Source: Spongilla lacustris
Lineage: Eukaryota > Porifera > Demospongiae > Spongillida > Spongillidae
NCBI GenBank assembly: GCA_949361645.1
Contig: OX442416.1
Span: forward strand, 4,192,629 to 4,256,628
DNA length: 64,000 nt
Direction: 5' to 3'
The translations under genes and the position numbers were made by a program. Under the pieces are notes generated by a model. The model was not told the DNA's origin. It ran no database searches and saw only the letters and a program-made list of their open reading frames with translations. Below, piece by piece: positions 45,382-55,950 of the stretch; positions within the stretch are counted from its first letter, which is position 1; each line of letters opens with the position of its first letter.

Positions 45382-48300
45382 ACTTGGCTCCGCAACTCAC
45401 AGGGAGGGCGCAATTGGCATTCGCTGCTCTACCCGTGGACGACTCTGGCAACTACGACGCAATTAAGTTGGCCATTCTTCAGCGTTACGATATTACAGAG
45501 GAGGCGTACAGAAGACGCTTTCGGAACGCTGTGAGAGGGAGCGGAGAGACCAACAGGGAGCTCGCAGTGAGGCTCATGGACCTGCTGGGGAAATGGCTAA
45601 AAGAGTGCAATTCGTTGGAGGAGGTACGTGAATATGTAGGGATGGAACAATTTTTCAACACGTTACCAGCGGAGAAGAGGCTATGGGTAACGGAGCGCAA
45701 ACCGGAGTCTTGCGTGAAGGCAGGGGAGCTCATGGATGAATATGAGCAAGCTAGACGCCAGGGGCTGGACTTGGAGAGAGCTGTACATGTGGACGGTAAA
45801 CCAGAAAGAAAATGCCATTATTGTGGGAAGGTCGGTCACGAGGAAGAAGTGTGCTTCAAGAAAACAAGAGATGAGGGTGGTAGACAAAAGGGCATCGTAT
45901 GCTTCAACTGTAGGAAGCCTGGTCATCCGGCAAGACGGTGTCCGAACAATAGGGCATTGTTAGGGCGTGAGTCAAGGGTCAAAGGGAACATGGGATTGTA
46001 TTGTAAGGGTTCAGTGGAAGGTCGTAGTGTTACCCAAATTTTGTTAGACACTGGGTGTTCCCGTACTATGGTCAGGAGGCAGCTAGTCCCTCATACAAAG
46101 ATTTTGGAGGGGAAGATGGTGTCTATAAGATGTGCTCATGGGGATACAGTGCTCTATCCCTTAGCAGTAGTTGACATTGAGGTGGAGGGAATTCAGGTGC
46201 ATGTAGAGGCAGCTGTGGTGGACACCTTGCCAGTCGAAGTTCTACTGGGGACAGACGTGTCGGAGTTGCCTCGGTTGCTTGGCAAACGGGCTAGTTATGG
46301 GTTTTTCTCACAAGAGGATGTCATGGTGGTAATGACTAGGGCAAGAAAGAAACAGGAAATACAGAAGGAGGTCTTGTTAAAGGAGAAGGAGGTTCTGTCA
46401 GGAGTGGTCCCAAAACCTTTGAACACTGAGGGAGTCACTACTCCAAGACCCTTATCACAGGAGCAGAAGAGGTGCATTCGTAAGGATTTAGGAACTAAGA
46501 CACAAGGGGAGGGTTTGGAGTACTGCAATATGGATGCTACGAAGATGAAAGAGTTGCAGGAAAAAGATGTCTCACTGTCTGAGGCAAGGGAGGCAGCAAG
46601 GAAAACAGATGGCACAAAAGGAGAGTGGTTCTACAGAGAGGGATTGCTGTACAGAAGATGGACCCCACGAGGAAGAGGAGATGAGTCGGAAGTTGAACAG
46701 CTTGTTCTGCCTAAGGCTTGTCGGCATGTTGCATTGGTCATGTCACATGATATTTCTATTGCAGGCCATTTAGGACGGGACAAAACCAGACAAAGGTTGC
46801 TGAGAAGATTCTTTTGGCCAACAGTGTTCAGAGATGTCGAAGAGTATTGCAGAACGTGTGGAGTCTGTCAGAAAGCTACCCAAAGAGGGGTTCAGAAGGC
46901 TCCTTTAGTACCACTACCGATCGTGTCTGAACCTTTCAGTCGAATTGCTATGGATATAGTGGGACCACTGCTAAGAAGCCGGTCGGGTAACAAATATCTG
47001 CTAGTGATATGTGATTATGCAACTAGGTATCCGGAGGCGGTCCCTCTAAAAAGCATTGATGCCGAGAGCGTAGCTGAAGAGTTGATCAAGGTCTTCGCAC
47101 GGGTGGGCGTTCCACGTGAAATACTCACTGACCAGGGATCAAATTTCACATCACAGTTGCTTGCAGAGCTGTACCGGTTATTGCAGGTTAGACCTATCCG
47201 CACTAGCCCATATCATCCGGAGACTGACGGCCTAGTCGAACGCTTTAATCAAACGTTAAAGTCGATGCTGCGGAAGGCTGTAACGGACACAGGAAAGGAC
47301 TGGGATAAAATGATACCTTACCTCTTGTTTGCTTACAGGGAGGTGCCACAAGCATCAACGGGGTTTTCTCCCTTCGAGTTGCTCTATGGACGGGACGTGC
47401 GAGGCCCTTTGGATGTTTTGAGAGACACCTGGGAATCAGGTACAGCCAGCGATGAGAATGTCATCAGTTATGTTCTTTCAACGAGGGAGAAGCTCAGCCA
47501 GATGGCGGAAGTGGTGAAAGAGAACTTAACCAAGGCCCAGCAGTATCAGAAAACCTGGTACGACAAAGGGGCGCGGCTTCGAGAGTTTATAACGGGAGAT
47601 TTAGTCTTGGTTCTACTTCCAACGACTTCCAACAAACTACTTGCTCAATGGCAGGGGCCTTATCAAGTACTCCAGCGCATGGGTAAGGTTACGTACCTGA
47701 TTGACATGCAGGATAAGAAAAAGAGGAAAAGAATCTTTCATGTGAATATGCTGAAAGATTATCACGTTCGTGAGGGTGCAGGGGATCAAGTAAGCTGTTT
47801 TTCTGAGGAAGACCAGGAGGATGAACTCGAGATACCTTCATGGCGGGGAGGTGAGTCAGAAAAGATTGTCAGGATGGGGGAGGAGCTGGATAGCAAACAG
47901 AGGGCGGAGTTGACCGAATTATTGATTGGAAAATTTGCTAGGGTCATGAGTGACAAACCAGGGAGGACTAGCCTGCACGAGCATAGAATTGAAACCGATA
48001 ATGCTAAGCCTGTTAGGTCACCTCCTTATCGTTTGCCACATGCCTATAGAGAACGGGTGAGAAAAGAGTTGATTGATATGGAAAAGGGGGGCATAATAGA
48101 GCCAACGTGTAGTGATTGGGCTTCTCCTATAGTAGTGGATATAAAAAAGAATGGGGAATTGCGCTTGTGTGTAGACTTTCGGAAGGTGAATGCAGTGACT
48201 AGGGTGGATGCTTACTTAATGCCTAGAATTGATGACTTGATTGATGGGCTAGGAAAGGCAAGCTTGATTACTACCCTAGACCTAACGACTGGTTATTGGC

Positions 48301-49304
48301 AGATTCCTGTAGCCGAAAAGGACAGGCGAAAAACAGCAATCGCTACTCCTTTTGGTGCTTTCCAATTTAAAGTAATGCCGTTTGGGCTTAGTGGAGCTCC
48401 AGCCTCGTTTCAACGATTAATGGACCGATTATTGCAAGGGTGTGGAGAGTTTGCAGCAGCCTACATCGATGATTTTGTTATATTTAGCTGCACGTGGAAA
48501 GAGCACCTTGTCCACTTGCAGACAGTTCTTACCAGGTTACAGAGCGCGGGACTCACTGTGAAGTTAAAGAAGAGTAAGTTTGCCTACACGAGCTGTGAGT
48601 ATTTGGGGCACATTGTAGGGAACGGGGTGATCAAGCCGGTGTTGGACAAAGTGGAGGCGGTGCGGTCATTCCCGAGGCCAGAGACGAAGACAGCAGTGAG
48701 AACATTTTTGGGCCTGACAGGTTACTACAGACGATTTATGCCTAATTTTGCGTCTGTAGCAGCCCCACTCACGGATCTGACAAAGAAGTCAGCACCCAAT
48801 TCAGTGGTCTGGAACGATGGATGTGAAGATGCTTTTAAGAACTTGAAGGATATGTTATGTTCTGTTCCCGTTTTGAACAGCCCAGATTTCAAGAAAGGAT
48901 TCATTGTGCAAACAGATGCTTCGGATCGAGGAGTGGGGGCAGTATTAGCTCAAGTGGTAGGAGACGGAGAAGAACATCCGGTTGGGTATTTCAGCCGAAA
49001 GTTGTTGCCTAGGGAGCAACGTTACTCCACAATCGAAAAGGAATGTTTAGCAATCAAGCTGGCGCTGGATGCCTTTAAGGTTTATCTACTTGGAAGAAAG
49101 TTCATAGTGCAAACAGACCATCGAGCGTTGGAGTGGATGGAGAGGCTAAAAGAGAACAACGCAAGGCTGTGCAGATGGAGTCTAGCTCTCCAGCCCTATT
49201 CATTTGTGGTTGAACATCGCCCAGGATCTCAGAACCTTAATGCTGATGCCCTCTCTAGGAATCCAGCAATGGCTTTGCTGCAGGAGAAGGGGGAGGAAGT
49301 GTGA
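45382..49304 (+). CDS. gag-pol: Gag C-terminus plus pol with protease-integrase-RT-RNase H order
   Basis: Open for 1,307 codons (numbering below starts at the Leu codon at 45384). Gag continues (LTGRAQLAFAAL), with two CCHC zinc knuckles at 144-157 and 173-186. Protease DTG is at 222-224. The integrase zinc domain is about 454-496 (ending YCRTCGVCQ), with catalytic D524, D583 (TDQGSNF) and E619 (GLVERF). Then reverse transcriptase: LDL D966 and YIDD at 1027-1030. RNase H: D1178 (TDAS), E1218, D1245 (TDHRALEW) and D1288. All catalytic residues are present, with no stop or frameshift. Ty3/gypsy elements normally place integrase last. Integrase before RT in a gypsy-type sequence is the arrangement reported for Gmr1-like elements. 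The stop codon (49302-49304) lies inside the 3' LTR. Confidence 0.96.
49282..49299 (+). promoter_or_regulatory. Polypurine tract
   Basis: An 18-base all-purine run (AGGAGAAGGGGGAGGAAG) directly before the 3' LTR, the expected plus-strand primer. It is also coding, for the last residues of pol. Confidence 0.9.
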
Positions 49305-49494
49305 GAGCCCAGACCTACGGGCATGCGCATTCGAGAACTGATTGTGTATTTAAATGTATTAACTGTATAATTATAGTGTTCGTCGGGAAGTTATTGGAAC
49401 TATCGGTCGGGTACTTAGCTTGGAGCGTTGATTCGGCCCTCGGGGCTTCGGTTGTGCAGTGACAGACTGGGGGCTACCAACCAGCTCTGTCACA
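49300..49494 (+). mobile_element. 3' LTR of Gmr1-like retrotransposon
   Basis: 195 bp, same sequence as the 5' LTR apart from a 4-base length difference. It ends CTCTGTCACA and is followed by the second ACAAC. Confidence 0.94.
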
Positions 49495-49499
49495 ACAAC
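49495..49499 (+). repeat. LTR-element target duplication, right (ACAAC)
   Basis: Matches 36287-36291. Confidence 0.92.
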
Positions 49500-49959
49500 A
49501 CTCGCATTGGTGCAGCCACTTACAGTAACTGCTGGCACCATTCAGAAGTACATATGGTGCAGCCACAATACATGTACACTCATTGTTAGTAATAGCAATA
49601 GCAGATGAGGACAAATTGTGTATGTTTTTAATGCACATTACTTGTTTGCACTAACCACACACTGTGCAGAGACAGGGAAGGGGTTTGGGGGGCCGTTTGG
49701 GCCTGTGCCAGCAAGCATTGGCATAACATAGAAGGGGGGTGGGGGGGTATAGTATGCTTTTAACCTGATGCAGAGGCTTTGACCTAGTGATAGACTGCTC
49801 AGCGCTTCAGAAACTTTTCTTAAAAAATAAATAAAATAGAAAGCATTGGGATAGTGCTATTCCATTGGTGAAGCCCCACGAAGGTGATTTGCAGTAAAAT
49901 TAAAGCGCTTTACGCGCGCGTGTAGTACTGATACTGGCCTGGCCATACACATGTATGCA
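49500..49959. other. Intergenic
   Basis: TGGTGCAGCCAC occurs twice near 49508 and 49555. A G-rich tract lies at about 49733-49748. No gene. Confidence 0.5.
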
Positions 49960-50785
49960 GACAAAGATTCAAAATACGGCATGCACGCGCAGATTTGATG
50001 TTAATCGATCTAGGTAAGGCTGAAAATTATGCCTACGTGTACTGAAAAGTGCCATTTGCAAATATCTATGTTTTGTATCAGTGCACGTGCCTATTAGCCT
50101 TCGCGCTTCATTCATCGAGCTGCAAGCAGGCTAAACGAACACGATAAGGAAAACAACCCACGCCACTATATATATATAGGTTAAAAGTGTCCATGACGAT
50201 CGACATCATGTAGTGTCCCTCTTGGCAGTCGAGACCTACGGTACTTGAGTAGTCGATCGCGAGTTCCTATCGTACTTTTGTATCAGGCCAGAAGCTGGCA
50301 GTAACCATATCGGCCGGGCTCTCCCTCGTATCGGGTTCGAAATAGTCTGGGGACCAGACCATATATGAGACAGACCTCATATATGGTCTGGTCCCCAGAC
50401 TAGGTTCGAAACACTCTCGGCCTTCCCCCCCCACTTTCCGGTTATTGAAAGCCTATTAGTATAGTTAAGTTATATCTTCAGCTAAATTAACTTATTGCGC
50501 ATATATTTATTCACCATTTTGTTCAATTAATGTCAATATTGGTTGAATAATTCTGGCAGATGACGTAAGGCATTACGCAATGACATATTTTGATGAATAA
50601 ATTATGCGCGGTAGAAATTAATTTTTTGTCTTGATTTTAGTTCAAGAATGGTTAATGGAATAATTTTTGGAAGTACATATGTCATGATCAGACCGATTTA
50701 TAAGACATTTTACAAGTGTTTAAAATTCAATTTGAAATAAAAAGCAAGATGACCGCCTATGTATGGGCCATTTCTGGATATGACG
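49960..50785 (+). repeat. Dispersed repeat, copy 3 (long, plus orientation)
   Basis: Reverse-complement counterpart of 11994-12750: TTGATGTTAATCGATCTAGG, CAGTGCACGTGCCTATTAGC, TCATTCATCGAGCTGCAAGC and the terminal block GATGACCGCCTATGTATGGG. A stretch near 50200-50440, including a perfect hairpin, is absent from the other copy. Confidence 0.8.
50344..50401. repeat. Perfect hairpin, 26-bp arms
   Basis: Arms 50344-50369 and 50376-50401 (AGTCTGGGGACCAGACCATA...) are exactly complementary around ACAGAC. AGTCTGGGGACC recurs at 51243. It sits in the part of the repeat missing from copy 2. Confidence 0.92.
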
Positions 50786-50948
50786 GCTGTTTCATTTCCA
50801 TTGAACCTGTGACAAAAAGGCTACTCCCCGTGATACGAATTTTTTTCATAGCAACGGACCTACACTGTTAAAAAAAGGGTGTTGCCACAACACCCTTAGG
50901 GGTGTTCGTACGCCTGTTTAGGAATAACACCCTATGGAGTGTTGTGGT

Positions 50949-51932
50949 TAGGGTGTGTAACCGATTTTCAGGTTTTTTAGGTTAACCGATTATTCGCGAT
51001 TACCTATTCGGTCGACTATGCATTTAGTAGAATAGCAGGTTACCGATTTCAGAATTTCCTTTAGTCGAAATAACCGGTTCTGTTTTTCTTAGTCGCGATT
51101 AGTCGATATTCGTTTCCTTAATACGCAGAAATTGGTACAAAATCGATTACCCCTTTTTATATGCCCTTCGCTTTTCCCGCCTGTAACAAGGGTTAATTGA
51201 TGACAATAAACAGAAACATTGTTGACATGATGTAATGAACATTAGTCTGGGGACCCAGCTGATATAAATACTACCATCCCACAACAAAACACTCGGTGCC
51301 GCCTGCATGTGAACGTGCAGTGGGCACGGCAATTTAAATACGTTCGCGTTCTCTGCAGTATAGTACATGTGAGTTCATCCAACGCGCTACGTACTCTTCT
51401 TGCACAGCAGCACAGGTGTCCAAATACTTAGTTACACTGGCTCTTCTCCAGACGTTCGGACATAACATTATGAATAACGTACATGTCTTGATTGGTGGCT
51501 TTGTCATATGCGTAGAACGGTGTTCCACCCCCATCCACCCAACATATGCATGTTCTTTGGTGAAAAAATATCCATCCACCGCCATTGAATTATTCCCACC
51601 AGTGGGTGTGGCGTCACTTTGGAGTCCCAGTACTATCTTATAAGGGACTTGTAACTGTTTTAATGTTGGCATAAGCAGCAGATAAGCAAAAAAAACTGGC
51701 TATACGTGTATGGACTAGAGAAACTGTGATTTATTTGGCCTATATCAAAAATCGGAAAAACCTCGTAAAACCTAGGTAATCGTTTGCAAATTAATGTTGC
51801 GCTAATCGCCAAAATCGATTTAATGTGTCTAATAACCGATTTGCAAGTTGCTATTAACCTGAAAAATCGATTGGACTTTTTTTCATAGTCGAAATAATCG
51901 ATTTTGGTTTATGAAAAAGGTTACACACCCTA
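50949..51932. mobile_element. hAT-like element with 8-bp target duplication
   Basis: Ends TAGGGTGTGTAACC (50949) and its exact complement (to 51932), flanked by GTTGTGGT at 50941-50948 and 51933-51940. An 8-bp duplication with AGGGTGT-type ends is the hAT signature. For about 180 bp inside each end, ACCGATT/AATCGATT/TAGTCG words recur, as in hAT subterminal arrays. At 984 bp there is no transposase, so it is non-autonomous. Confidence 0.9.
51334..51672 (-). CDS. Unidentified frame inside the hAT-like element
   Basis: 112 codons from ATG, occupying the non-repetitive centre of the element. It includes IVLGLQSDATPTGGNNSMAV, YFFTKEHAYVGWMG and LDTCAAVQEEYVARWMNSH. No family recognised. It could be captured sequence or a chance frame. 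Confidence 0.35.
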   Translation of the reverse strand: MPTLKQLQVPYKIVLGLQSDATPTGGNNSMAVDGYFFTKEHAYVGWMGVEHRSTHMTKPPIKTCTLFIMLCPNVWRRASVTKYLDTCAAVQEEYVARWMNSHVLYCRERERI

Positions 51933-52015
51933 GTTGTGGTAACCGCTCAAGGGTGTTAGAGCCAACACCCCTGAAGTGTAGCCAGTACACTCTAATGGGT
52001 GTTGACACAGGTATC

Positions 52016-53428
52016 AATAGTTCGTGCATGCACCGTAATCTTATGATACAACATAAATTGATCTTAATAAACTATACAACAACAGTTGATGATTTTAATA
52101 AAAAGTTGACAATAAATACAATCATACAACAAAACTATAAACATGTCTTTAGGGCCTATGCGACGATCGAGTAGTCCTGGAGTGTCCCTCTGCATCCTTC
52201 GGACACTAAACAAACGGAGAAAACACAATATATAATGGTCAGGTTAAACAGCGTCAATCGTACCGATTGTTAAGCTTACCTGGAAGGCTTGCTAGAGCCA
52301 GCGTGTCATATGACCTTTGTAAGGTAAGGTAGGGCGTTATTTAGCGCTACAAGGTACTTACCTGCCTTGTGCAGTGGCTCATTATAGTGATACAGCGCAG
52401 CGAGCGGTAGTATTATTCTTAGATGGAGATCAGATGTTACCCTTGCGTGTACTGTCCGAGAGGTAAGGTCATCTGGCAAAATTGTTGCCCAATTCATGCT
52501 TTCTTTTTTATATACAGATCTGTCCCAGTTCTCAATCAACTTTGTGCTTATGTTATTTTGTACTGTGTGAAGCCAATTACATTTTTTTAATAACCTGCAA
52601 CATATTCAGTACAAGGAATTAATTGACATAACCCGTAAATTAACCACGTATCTTCCAATTGCCAATACGTCATACAATAATTCTTACGTACAAGTACGCG
52701 GTCCTCGTACGGTGTTTGCCCGGTTTCGTTCAAAATTGCACGTACGCGTGCGATAATAAATCCGAACTCATCCGTGCGCGTACAAATTAGCTTCCGGGAC
52801 CGTGAAATCAATCGTATGAAATCGGTCCACTCGCGGTTTCGGATGGAAATGGCTCGCGTAACTCGGAAGCATGCTCTTCCGGTCGATATTACGTGTTCTC
52901 TCGGGCCTGGAATCAATGCCCTGAATTGCTGTGATACCTTGCAAACAACTTTACAAAGCGCGCGTCTTCTTAAGCACTCGTAGAGAAATCCTAAATACTG
53001 TGACAATTATCGACGAAATTTAGATCACCAGTTTCCGCCTACACAAACGCAATTTATTAAAGTACCTAACATTGTAGCTTCATCTTGCAATGAAAATAAC
53101 CATATAACAGTTCACTGTCATCTTTGAAATGATGGTTGTCAAAACAGCTACCTGTGAGGAATAGTAGGTATTAGAAGTTAAGCAGTTCATTAAAACAATT
53201 AATTGAATTCAATTATTAGCCTTCAGTTGCGCTGAGGTGGAGCTTATTGCATATAAGCAAAGTTCTAATTATACGCTTTTAGACACACGTAAATATCATA
53301 TAGAGTATCCTGGGGGTATCCCCCTTACTTCAATTGATGAATTAAAAAATTCTGTTCTTTTTATTATTATAAATACACGAATGATTTCGATATAACGTTA
53401 ACAGTTTAACAAATCAATTGCAATCAAC
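52016..53428. other. Gene-poor stretch with an orphan CACTA-like terminus
   Basis: GAATTGCTGTG at 52922-52932 is the same 11-base terminus as the element at 36959-45378. Its reverse complement continues CACAGCAATTCAGG with TGATT nearby, as at 36959. The preceding 300 bp is rich in ACGTAC/CGCGTAC words, like that element's ends. No partner end was found. Minus-strand frames at 52306-52539 and 52587-53006 have no recognisable domain. Confidence 0.5.
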
Positions 53429-54349
53429 ATGGACGGTAAAACGATTGTGGAAACCATTGTGGGTTTGTTAGACAGAATAAACTTGTCTACGTTTCTTGAC
53501 GCATTCATCGCAATGAAGGGTTTTGAAAAGACTGTGGACGAAGCTGGGAAAGATCTTGTTTCTGAGGACCCAAAAGTATTTATGGCAATAGAAGACTTAT
53601 AGCTTCTTTATCACAAGGTGTTGGCAAAAGCGCGACAATTCGTAAGTGCTTGCAAAGACATGGCCTTGTACATGAATGTGCGCATGAGCAAAGTTGTGGA
53701 AGGGGTAGAACAGGACTTGAACAGTACGCGGACGGAACTAACGCGCTTTCTAAATGACTTGCAGGACTATTTACATCGGTGCAATTATTATTTGGAACAA
53801 TTCGACATTACTCATGACGAATTCAGAGGCGAAATTGAACAAAGAAGCCATCACTTGTATAGCGAATCCGAGAAGCACGCAGCTATGGGAAAGTTAAATC
53901 TTTTAGTAACTGGTGGTTCTGGCTTAGCGGCGGTAACAACATTCGCGGGAGGTGTGGCTGTAGGTTTAGGAGCTGCGTCTTCAATTATGTACCCCCCTGT
54001 TGCGATTATATTAGCAACTGCAATGGTTACAAGTGCCAGCGCGTTGAGTGGCTTGGCGGGTGCCTTTTGCCTTGAGACGAAAATTAGTATACAAAAAAAG
54101 AAGGTGTTTGTCGAGGCCGCACAGAAAATCACCAACATTTATGGGCTATTAAGCAGTACTAATGGGAACATCGTTGACATGACTACGGAATTGGAAACTG
54201 TTAGAGAGAAAATTAATGGTGTTGCCGATATACCTGGAATAACGGAAATTGCACTAGGTGACGATCGGAGTAAACTAAAGAGACACGTCGAAGAACTTGG
54301 AGGAGTGATGGAATACATTTTAAAACAGGCAGAAAAATTCCTCACGTAG
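53429..54349 (+). pseudogene. Helical protein with long hydrophobic hairpin, one in-frame stop
   Basis: From the ATG at 53429 the frame runs 306 codons to 54349 without introns, but TAG at 53600-53602 (codon 58) interrupts it. The N-terminal part is helical (VETIVGLLDRINLSTFLDAF). After the stop come amphipathic helices (about 65-150), then a long Gly/Ala/Val-rich hydrophobic hairpin (about 155-210, with a central MYPP turn), then further helices to the end. This plan resembles alpha-helical pore-forming proteins and apolipoprotein-L-like proteins; assignment is by architecture only. A polyadenylation signal is at 54493-54498. The stop may be a disabling mutation, an allele, or a sequencing error. 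Frames downstream of it show no further damage. Confidence 0.6.
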
Positions 54350-54939
54350 GCGATGTATGTATTATATAATAGAATTAGTATGTATAATGGAACGTTCTTT
54401 AGGCGTTTATGTATAAATGTACTGTAACAGAATGGAAACACCAATGCTCTCAATGAGAATATAGGCTCATTTAGGATATAGTAACTGTTATGAATAAAAT
54501 TGAGTGTGATGGACTGGGGACTCATTGTATTGTTCTTTGTACGCGGGCCTTGATGCTCATATCGTTACGGCGGCCTGACCTAAGGGTCAGCCGGCCTCTT
54601 CTGTGTATGCGTATATATGTGCATGCATAGTGCTATGTGATGACCTTTGAATGAAATAGCGTCGTGTTCCTCTGAGTCTCGAGCGAGCGTGTCAGTCATC
54701 GCATAGTTACACTAGGTGGCCCGTTACAGTTGTGTTACTCCTTAACGGCGGTTGTCACCGACCAGCGACAAATTAATTGTCTCGAGCTCCCACCTGGCGG
54801 ATGTCGCCATTCAGCGACGTAATTGAGCCATCTACGTTCACTCCGTTATACGTACGTGCGTATAGAATTAGGACTGCACATATAGACAATTGACAGTTAT
54901 AGAACGTTTTCTTCCCATACACACTTTGTCATATGGAGA
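54350..54939. other. Intergenic
   Basis: 3' flank of the helical protein gene. No other gene is seen. Confidence 0.5.
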
Positions 54940-55170
54940 AATGCCCATACATAGGCGGACATTTAGCACTTTCTTTCAAATTGATTTTTAAACACATGTA
55001 CTAAGTACGATAAATTGGTCTGATTGTGAATCTGTAATTTATAGATTTATATCATGAGCCATTCTTGTACAAAAATCAAGACAAAAAATTAATTTCTACC
55101 GCACTAATTTATTTGTGAAGTAGACATGTTACGTAACATTTATTAACAATTATGTCATTTATCAATAATG
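54940..55170 (-). repeat. Dispersed repeat, copy 4 (minus orientation)
   Basis: GAGAAATGCCCATACATAGG, AATTGGTCTGATTGTGAATC and AGACAAAAAATTAATTTCTA match copy 2 at 11994 in the same orientation. Confidence 0.8.
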
Positions 55171-55948
55171 TTTTAAACTAATGGCCTAGCTCACGAGACG
55201 CATACAAAGCCGATGACGTATTACTAATACTAAGTAAGTAAAAGTAATTGTAGCTCCCGTAAACACAGATTGAACACGCACCGCAGATGACCGAAAGCCT
55301 CAGGGATGATGTCGGCTTCGTCCAAAGTGGCCGGTCCGCAATTACTAGTAGTTCACGACGGGAGACCAGGGGCGGATCCAGGGTTTTGGGAAAGGGGGGG
55401 TCCCCAGCCGCTTTTTGCTTTTGCGTTTATTTAGCATGAAATTCATAGTGATATCCAATACAAACATCATGCGATATCCGGATTACTAGAGCCTGCACTT
55501 GCATGGATAGCGACGAGAAAACTCTTCATTTTTCACAATGCTATGGTTCCTACTGCTACTTCGTGACGTAAAGCTTTTGTGAATTTGTGCCCGAAGCGTG
55601 CACGTGGCCATGCACCAGCTACATGTCGGTCTATAAACGACTCGCGTATGTTTTACTATAGTATTAGTACTTTTAGTTTTGTTTAGCTCTATAGCTACGG
55701 TAATAACCTAGGAAAAGAATCTGAGATCCATCCCATTCACGTCTTTCGATCGCTTACCTCAATTCCTGCTCACACGCACCATTCGATTGATCGCGCGATT
55801 AAATTCTAATTAACCACACATGCAAAATTAAATTTCGTTAATAGGGGAGGATTTAGTTAGATCGATCTAGATCCCGCTTGGCTAGAACAATGTGCAAGCC
55901 TGCAAAGGATGGTAACATGCAGAACGCTGCACTGTGCAAAAACTTTGT
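55171..55948. other. Intergenic, with dispersed-repeat end
   Basis: At about 55368-55410, AGGGGCGGATCCAGGG followed by GGGGGGTCCCC resembles a terminus common to dispersed animal repeats. No partner end is visible. No gene. Confidence 0.45.
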
Positions 55949-55950
55949 TA

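Larger units (their letters stand above)
50869..52015. mobile_element. MITE-like unit with AACACCC/GGGTGTT repeats, split by a hAT element
   Basis: The left part (50869-50948: CACTGTTAAAAAAAGGGTGT, then inverted GGGTGTT/AACACCC words) and the right part (51933-52015, same words) become contiguous when the hAT-like insertion is removed, giving about 165 bp of fold-back sequence. Exact ends not determined. Confidence 0.55.

Noticed and set aside
50280..50345. Possible tRNA (GGGTTCGAA near 50333)
   Set aside because: No cloverleaf can be formed around the TTCGAA box, and there is no matching A box.
52587..53006. 139-codon minus-strand frame
   Set aside because: No recognisable domain or splice signals, and it overlaps a sequence that looks like the end region of a CACTA-like element.
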